Positions 61,495 through 64,000 of a stretch of DNA of 64,000 nucleotides are shown one piece after another (position 1 is the stretch's first letter; every line of letters begins with the position of its first letter). This stretch comes from UBA2334 sp049653005. GTDB taxonomy: Bacteria; Pseudomonadota; Gammaproteobacteria; Burkholderiales; Burkholderiaceae_C. The notes under the pieces are model-generated. The model worked only from the letters and a program-made list of their open reading frames with translations. It made no database searches and was not told the DNA's origin. The position numbers and the translations under genes were made by a program. The stretch is from positions 1 through 64,000 of the forward strand of contig JBASFL010000009.1 in assembly GCA_049653005.1 (NCBI GenBank), written 5' to 3'.

Positions 61495-61953
61495 ATGCCA
61501 TTTAATCAACGCATTCAGAGGTCAATTGCCGCTTCTTTGGCCGCATCTGCGGTGCTGCTGACCGGGTGCTCATCGCTGACACAAAGCGACTCCCAATCCC
61601 TGGCACTGACTGCCACCTACCAAGGCAAAACCGTTGAGCCGGACTGCAAACTTTCCAACGACCGCGGCAGCTGGGATGCAAAAGCGCCATCCAATGTAAA
61701 CGTTCGCAAGTCGGGAGAAGACCTCAACGTGACCTGTAAAAAAGAGGGTATGCCGGATGGCCTGCTTAAAGCAATTTCGCGTGCGGCAGGTTCGATGTTT
61801 GGCAACATCATTTTGGGCGGGGGCATTGGGGCCATGATTGACCACAGCAACGGCAAAGGGTATGACTACCCCAACCAATTGCCCGTCAAGATGGGCGAGT
61901 CTGTTGTGATTGACAAGAAGACCGAAGGTCAAGCCACGCAAGCACAGAAGTAA
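61495..61953 (+). CDS. Small lipoprotein of unknown function
   Basis: The 152-residue protein has a lipobox (AVLLTGC, Cys25). A conserved-looking beta region follows (CKLSNDRGSWDAKAPSNVNV then RKSGEDLNVTCKKEG), then a Gly-rich hydrophobic stretch (FGNIILGGGIGAMID) that may enter or touch a membrane. Two Cys (in PDCKLS and VTCKKE) could form a disulfide. A very strong AAGGAGGAA ribosome site implies high expression. A strong bidirectional terminator follows. I do not recognise a named family. Confidence 0.75.
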   Translation: MPFNQRIQRSIAASLAASAVLLTGCSSLTQSDSQSLALTATYQGKTVEPDCKLSNDRGSWDAKAPSNVNVRKSGEDLNVTCKKEGMPDGLLKAISRAAGSMFGNIILGGGIGAMIDHSNGKGYDYPNQLPVKMGESVVIDKKTEGQATQAQK

Positions 61954-61971
61954 CGCTGGTTGGCCACATCA

Positions 61972-62010
61972 ACAAAGGCCTGAACCGGCAACGCTGGTTC
62001 AGGCCTTTGT
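61972..62010. terminator. Bidirectional intrinsic terminator
   Basis: ACAAAGGCCTGAACC (61972-61986) pairs perfectly with GGTTCAGGCCTTTGT (61996-62010), a 15-bp stem with a 9-nt loop, between the convergent lipoprotein and acyl-CoA dehydrogenase genes. Confidence 0.88.
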
Positions 62011-62013
62011 CAT

Positions 62014-63144
62014 TCAAGCCAGCGCGCGCTGGATGAGGATTTTTTGCACGTCGCTGGTGCCTTCGTAAATCTGGCACACCCGCACGTCGCGGTAAATGCG
62101 CTCGACGGGGAAGTCGCTCACGTAGCCATAGCCGCCGTGGATCTGGATGGCATCGCTGCACACCTTTTCGGCCATTTCGCTGGCAAACAGCTTGGCCATG
62201 GCGGCCTCTTTCAGGCAGGGCTGGCCCGCGTCGCGCAGCGCGGCGGCGTGGTGGGTCAATGACCGGGCCGCCTCGATTTGCGTGGCCATGTCGGCCAGCT
62301 TGAAGCCCACCGCCTGGTGGTTGAAGATGGGCTGGCCAAAGCTTTCGCGCTCTTTGGCGTATTTCAGCGCGCACTCGAACGCGCTGCGCGCCATGCCAAT
62401 GCTTTGCGCAGCGATGCCGATGCGCCCGCCTTCCAGGGCAGACAGGGCAATTTTGTAGCCCTCACCTTCCGCGCCAATCAGGTTCGCGGCCGGGATGCGG
62501 CAGTTGTCAAAGTTGATTTGTGCAGTGTCACTGCTGTGCTGTCCCAGCTTGTCTTCCAGCCGCGCCACCACGTAACCGGGGGCCGACGTGGGCACGATGA
62601 AGGCGCTCATGCCGCGTTTGCCGGCGGCCTTGTCGGTCACGGCAATGACGATGGCCAGGTCGGCGTATTTGCCGCTGGTAATGAACTGCTTGACGCCGTT
62701 CAGCACATAGGCGTCACCGTCCTTCACTGCGGTGGTCCGCAGTGCCGACGCATCAGACCCCACATGCGGCTCGGTCAGGCAGAAGGCGCCCAGCATGGAC
62801 CCCGCCGCCAATGGGCGCAGCCACTGGTCTTGCTGGGCGGCGTTGCCGTATTTCATGAGGATGGCGTTGACGGGGCAGTTGGTCACGCTGATGGTGGTGC
62901 TGACACCGCCGTCGCCCGCCGCGATTTCTTCCAGCACCAGCGCCAGCGTTTGGTAGTTCAGGCCCGCGCCGCCCAGCTCTTCGGGCACGCAAATGCCGTA
63001 GCAGCCCAGCTCGGCCAGGCCTTTGTGCACGTCTTTGGGGAAGGTGTGCGCCTTGTCCCACGCGGGGGCGTGGGGCCAGATTTGGTCTTGCACGAATGCG
63101 CGAACGGCGTCGCGCACCATGGTTTGGTCTTCGGTGAGCAGCAT
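62014..63144 (-). CDS. Short-chain-type acyl-CoA dehydrogenase
   Basis: The 376-residue flavoenzyme carries LTEPHVGSDASAL (about 131-143), which contacts FAD and substrate. The catalytic Glu is in QIYEGTSDVQ near residue 360, the position used by short- and medium-chain dehydrogenases. Isovaleryl-CoA dehydrogenases normally lack Glu at this position, so it is not assigned to the leucine pathway. AAGGAAC precedes the start. It lies 9 bp after the thiolase stop, so it is the second gene of a beta-oxidation pair. Confidence 0.9.
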   Translation of the reverse strand: MLLTEDQTMVRDAVRAFVQDQIWPHAPAWDKAHTFPKDVHKGLAELGCYGICVPEELGGAGLNYQTLALVLEEIAAGDGGVSTTISVTNCPVNAILMKYGNAAQQDQWLRPLAAGSMLGAFCLTEPHVGSDASALRTTAVKDGDAYVLNGVKQFITSGKYADLAIVIAVTDKAAGKRGMSAFIVPTSAPGYVVARLEDKLGQHSSDTAQINFDNCRIPAANLIGAEGEGYKIALSALEGGRIGIAAQSIGMARSAFECALKYAKERESFGQPIFNHQAVGFKLADMATQIEAARSLTHHAAALRDAGQPCLKEAAMAKLFASEMAEKVCSDAIQIHGGYGYVSDFPVERIYRDVRVCQIYEGTSDVQKILIQRALA

Positions 63145-63153
63145 GGGGGTTCC

Positions 63154-64000
63154 TTACAGCACTTCCAGCGCGACCGCGGTGGCTTCGCCGCCGCCGATGC
63201 AAAGCGTGGCCAGGCCTTTGGTCAGGCCACGGGCCTTCAGCGCGTGGATCAGCGTGACCATGATGCGCGCGCCGCTGGCGCCAATGGGGTGGCCCAGCGC
63301 GCAGGCGCCGCCGTTCACGTTCACCTTGTCGTGCGGCACGTTCAGCTCGGTCATCAGGGCCATGGGCACCACCGCGAAGGCTTCGTTGATTTCCCACAAG
63401 TCCACGTCGCCCACGGCCCAGCCGGCTTTGGCCAGCGCCTTTTGGGTGGCGCCCACGGGGGCGGTGGAGAACCACTCGGGCGCTTGCGCGTGGTTGGCGT
63501 GCGCCACGATTTTGGCCAGGGGTTTGCAGCCCAGCCGGGCGGCGGTGCTGGCGCGCATCATGACCAGCGCGGCCGCACCGTCGTTGATGCTGGAGCTGCT
63601 GGCGGCGGTGATGGTGCCGTCTTTTTTGAACGCGGGTTTGAGTGTGGGCAGCTTGTCGAGCTTGATTTTGCCGGGCCCTTCGTCGGTGGACACCACCACC
63701 TCGCCGCTGCGGCCTTTGACCGTGACGGGCGTGATTTCGGCGGCGAAGGCGCCGCTTTCCGTCGCGGCCTTGGCGCGCTGCACGCTGGCGGTGGCGAAGG
63801 CGTCTTGTTGTTCGCGGGTGAAGCTGTATTTGGCGGCGCAGTCTTCACCGAAGGTGCCCATGCTGCGGCCGGCTTCGTAGGCGTCTTCAAGGCCGTCGAG
63901 CATCATGTGGTCGTAAATGCGGTCGTGGCCAATGCGGTAGCCGCCCCGGCCTTTGAGCATGAGGTAGGGGGCGTTGGTCATGCTTTCCATGCCACCGGCC
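63154..64000 (-). CDS. Acetyl-CoA acetyltransferase (thiolase), 5' end beyond window
   Basis: About 282 C-terminal residues are present. They include the GGMESMTNAPY loop at the edge, the active-site His in GGACALGHPIGASGARI and the second Cys in CIGGGEATAVALE. The first catalytic Cys lies outside the window. It makes or cleaves acetoacetyl-CoA; beside an acyl-CoA dehydrogenase, and in a genome with leucine breakdown to acetoacetate, degradation is likely. Beta-ketothiolase of longer chains cannot be excluded. Confidence 0.9.
   Translation of the reverse strand, partial: AGGMESMTNAPYLMLKGRGGYRIGHDRIYDHMMLDGLEDAYEAGRSMGTFGEDCAAKYSFTREQQDAFATASVQRAKAATESGAFAAEITPVTVKGRSGEVVVSTDEGPGKIKLDKLPTLKPAFKKDGTITAASSSSINDGAAALVMMRASTAARLGCKPLAKIVAHANHAQAPEWFSTAPVGATQKALAKAGWAVGDVDLWEINEAFAVVPMALMTELNVPHDKVNVNGGACALGHPIGASGARIMVTLIHALKARGLTKGLATLCIGGGEATAVALEVL

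Noticed and set aside
62014..63144. Isovaleryl-CoA dehydrogenase (liuA)
   Set aside because: The catalytic Glu lies in YEGTSD as in short-chain dehydrogenases, and the gene is paired with a thiolase.

Overview
The window looks like chromosome of a Burkholderiales bacterium, most likely Comamonadaceae. It has high GC, tightly packed genes, and betaproteobacterial gene orders (lptA-lptB-rpoN; rsmB-DUF4390-ntrY-ntrX; hemE-priA). Family assignment is inference from gene order and protein style, not from a search. No phage, integrase, transposase or CRISPR array is visible.

Layout. 1-5.8 kb: the 5' end of SOS gene imuA with a consensus LexA box, a two-PAS sensor kinase, a YeeE/YedE sulfur transporter, and a coupled run rlmL-PIN-UPF0149. 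5.9-13.4 kb: cellulase bcsZ alone, then rpoN, lptB, lptA, dsbA, a SPOR protein and argS. 13.6-18.4 kb: a PsiF-repeat protein, the fused B12 enzyme icmF behind a LiuR-like operator, and a UbiA-family prenyltransferase. 18.4-29.7 kb: a seven-gene cellulose operon (bcsD, bcsP/R-like, bcsQ, bcsA, bcsB, bcsC, TPR lipoprotein), whose middle is visibly more AT-rich than its flanks. 29.9-33.6 kb: a DsbD-type reductase, an SGNH hydrolase and an AlgF-like protein, which suggests polysaccharide O-acetylation. 33.7-37.3 kb: hemE and priA, separated by 347 bp with DnaA boxes and long inverted repeats. 37.3-43.7 kb: an AEC transporter, a PDZ-like lipoprotein, a nine-repeat MORN protein and rep. 43.8-44.1 kb: tRNA-Phe, tRNA-Gly and tRNA-Thr.

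44.1-59.2 kb is one 15-kb unidirectional block on the minus strand. It runs mccB, vapB, vapC, liuC, an alpha/beta hydrolase, mccA, ghrA, hipB, hipA, mvaB, rsmB, DUF4390, ntrY-like, ntrX-like. It combines leucine catabolism (3-methylcrotonyl-CoA to acetoacetate and acetyl-CoA) with two complete toxin-antitoxin pairs, and ends in a two-component system whose regulator lacks the AAA+ domain. A divergent AraC-family regulator sits at its head. 60.5-64 kb: a YchJ protein, a rhodanese, a lipoprotein, an acyl-CoA dehydrogenase and a thiolase cut by the window edge.

A roughly 50-60 bp interspersed repeat (core AGCGC...GCGCT with GGCC and a T/A run) occurs between genes at three places. It also occurs inside the reading frames of rlmL, rpoN, icmF and mccB, at apparent linkers, and more weakly in mvaB. 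It is the most distinctive non-genic signal seen. Start codons were moved inward from the longest frame where signal peptides, ribosome sites or ATGA/TGATG overlaps argued for it.
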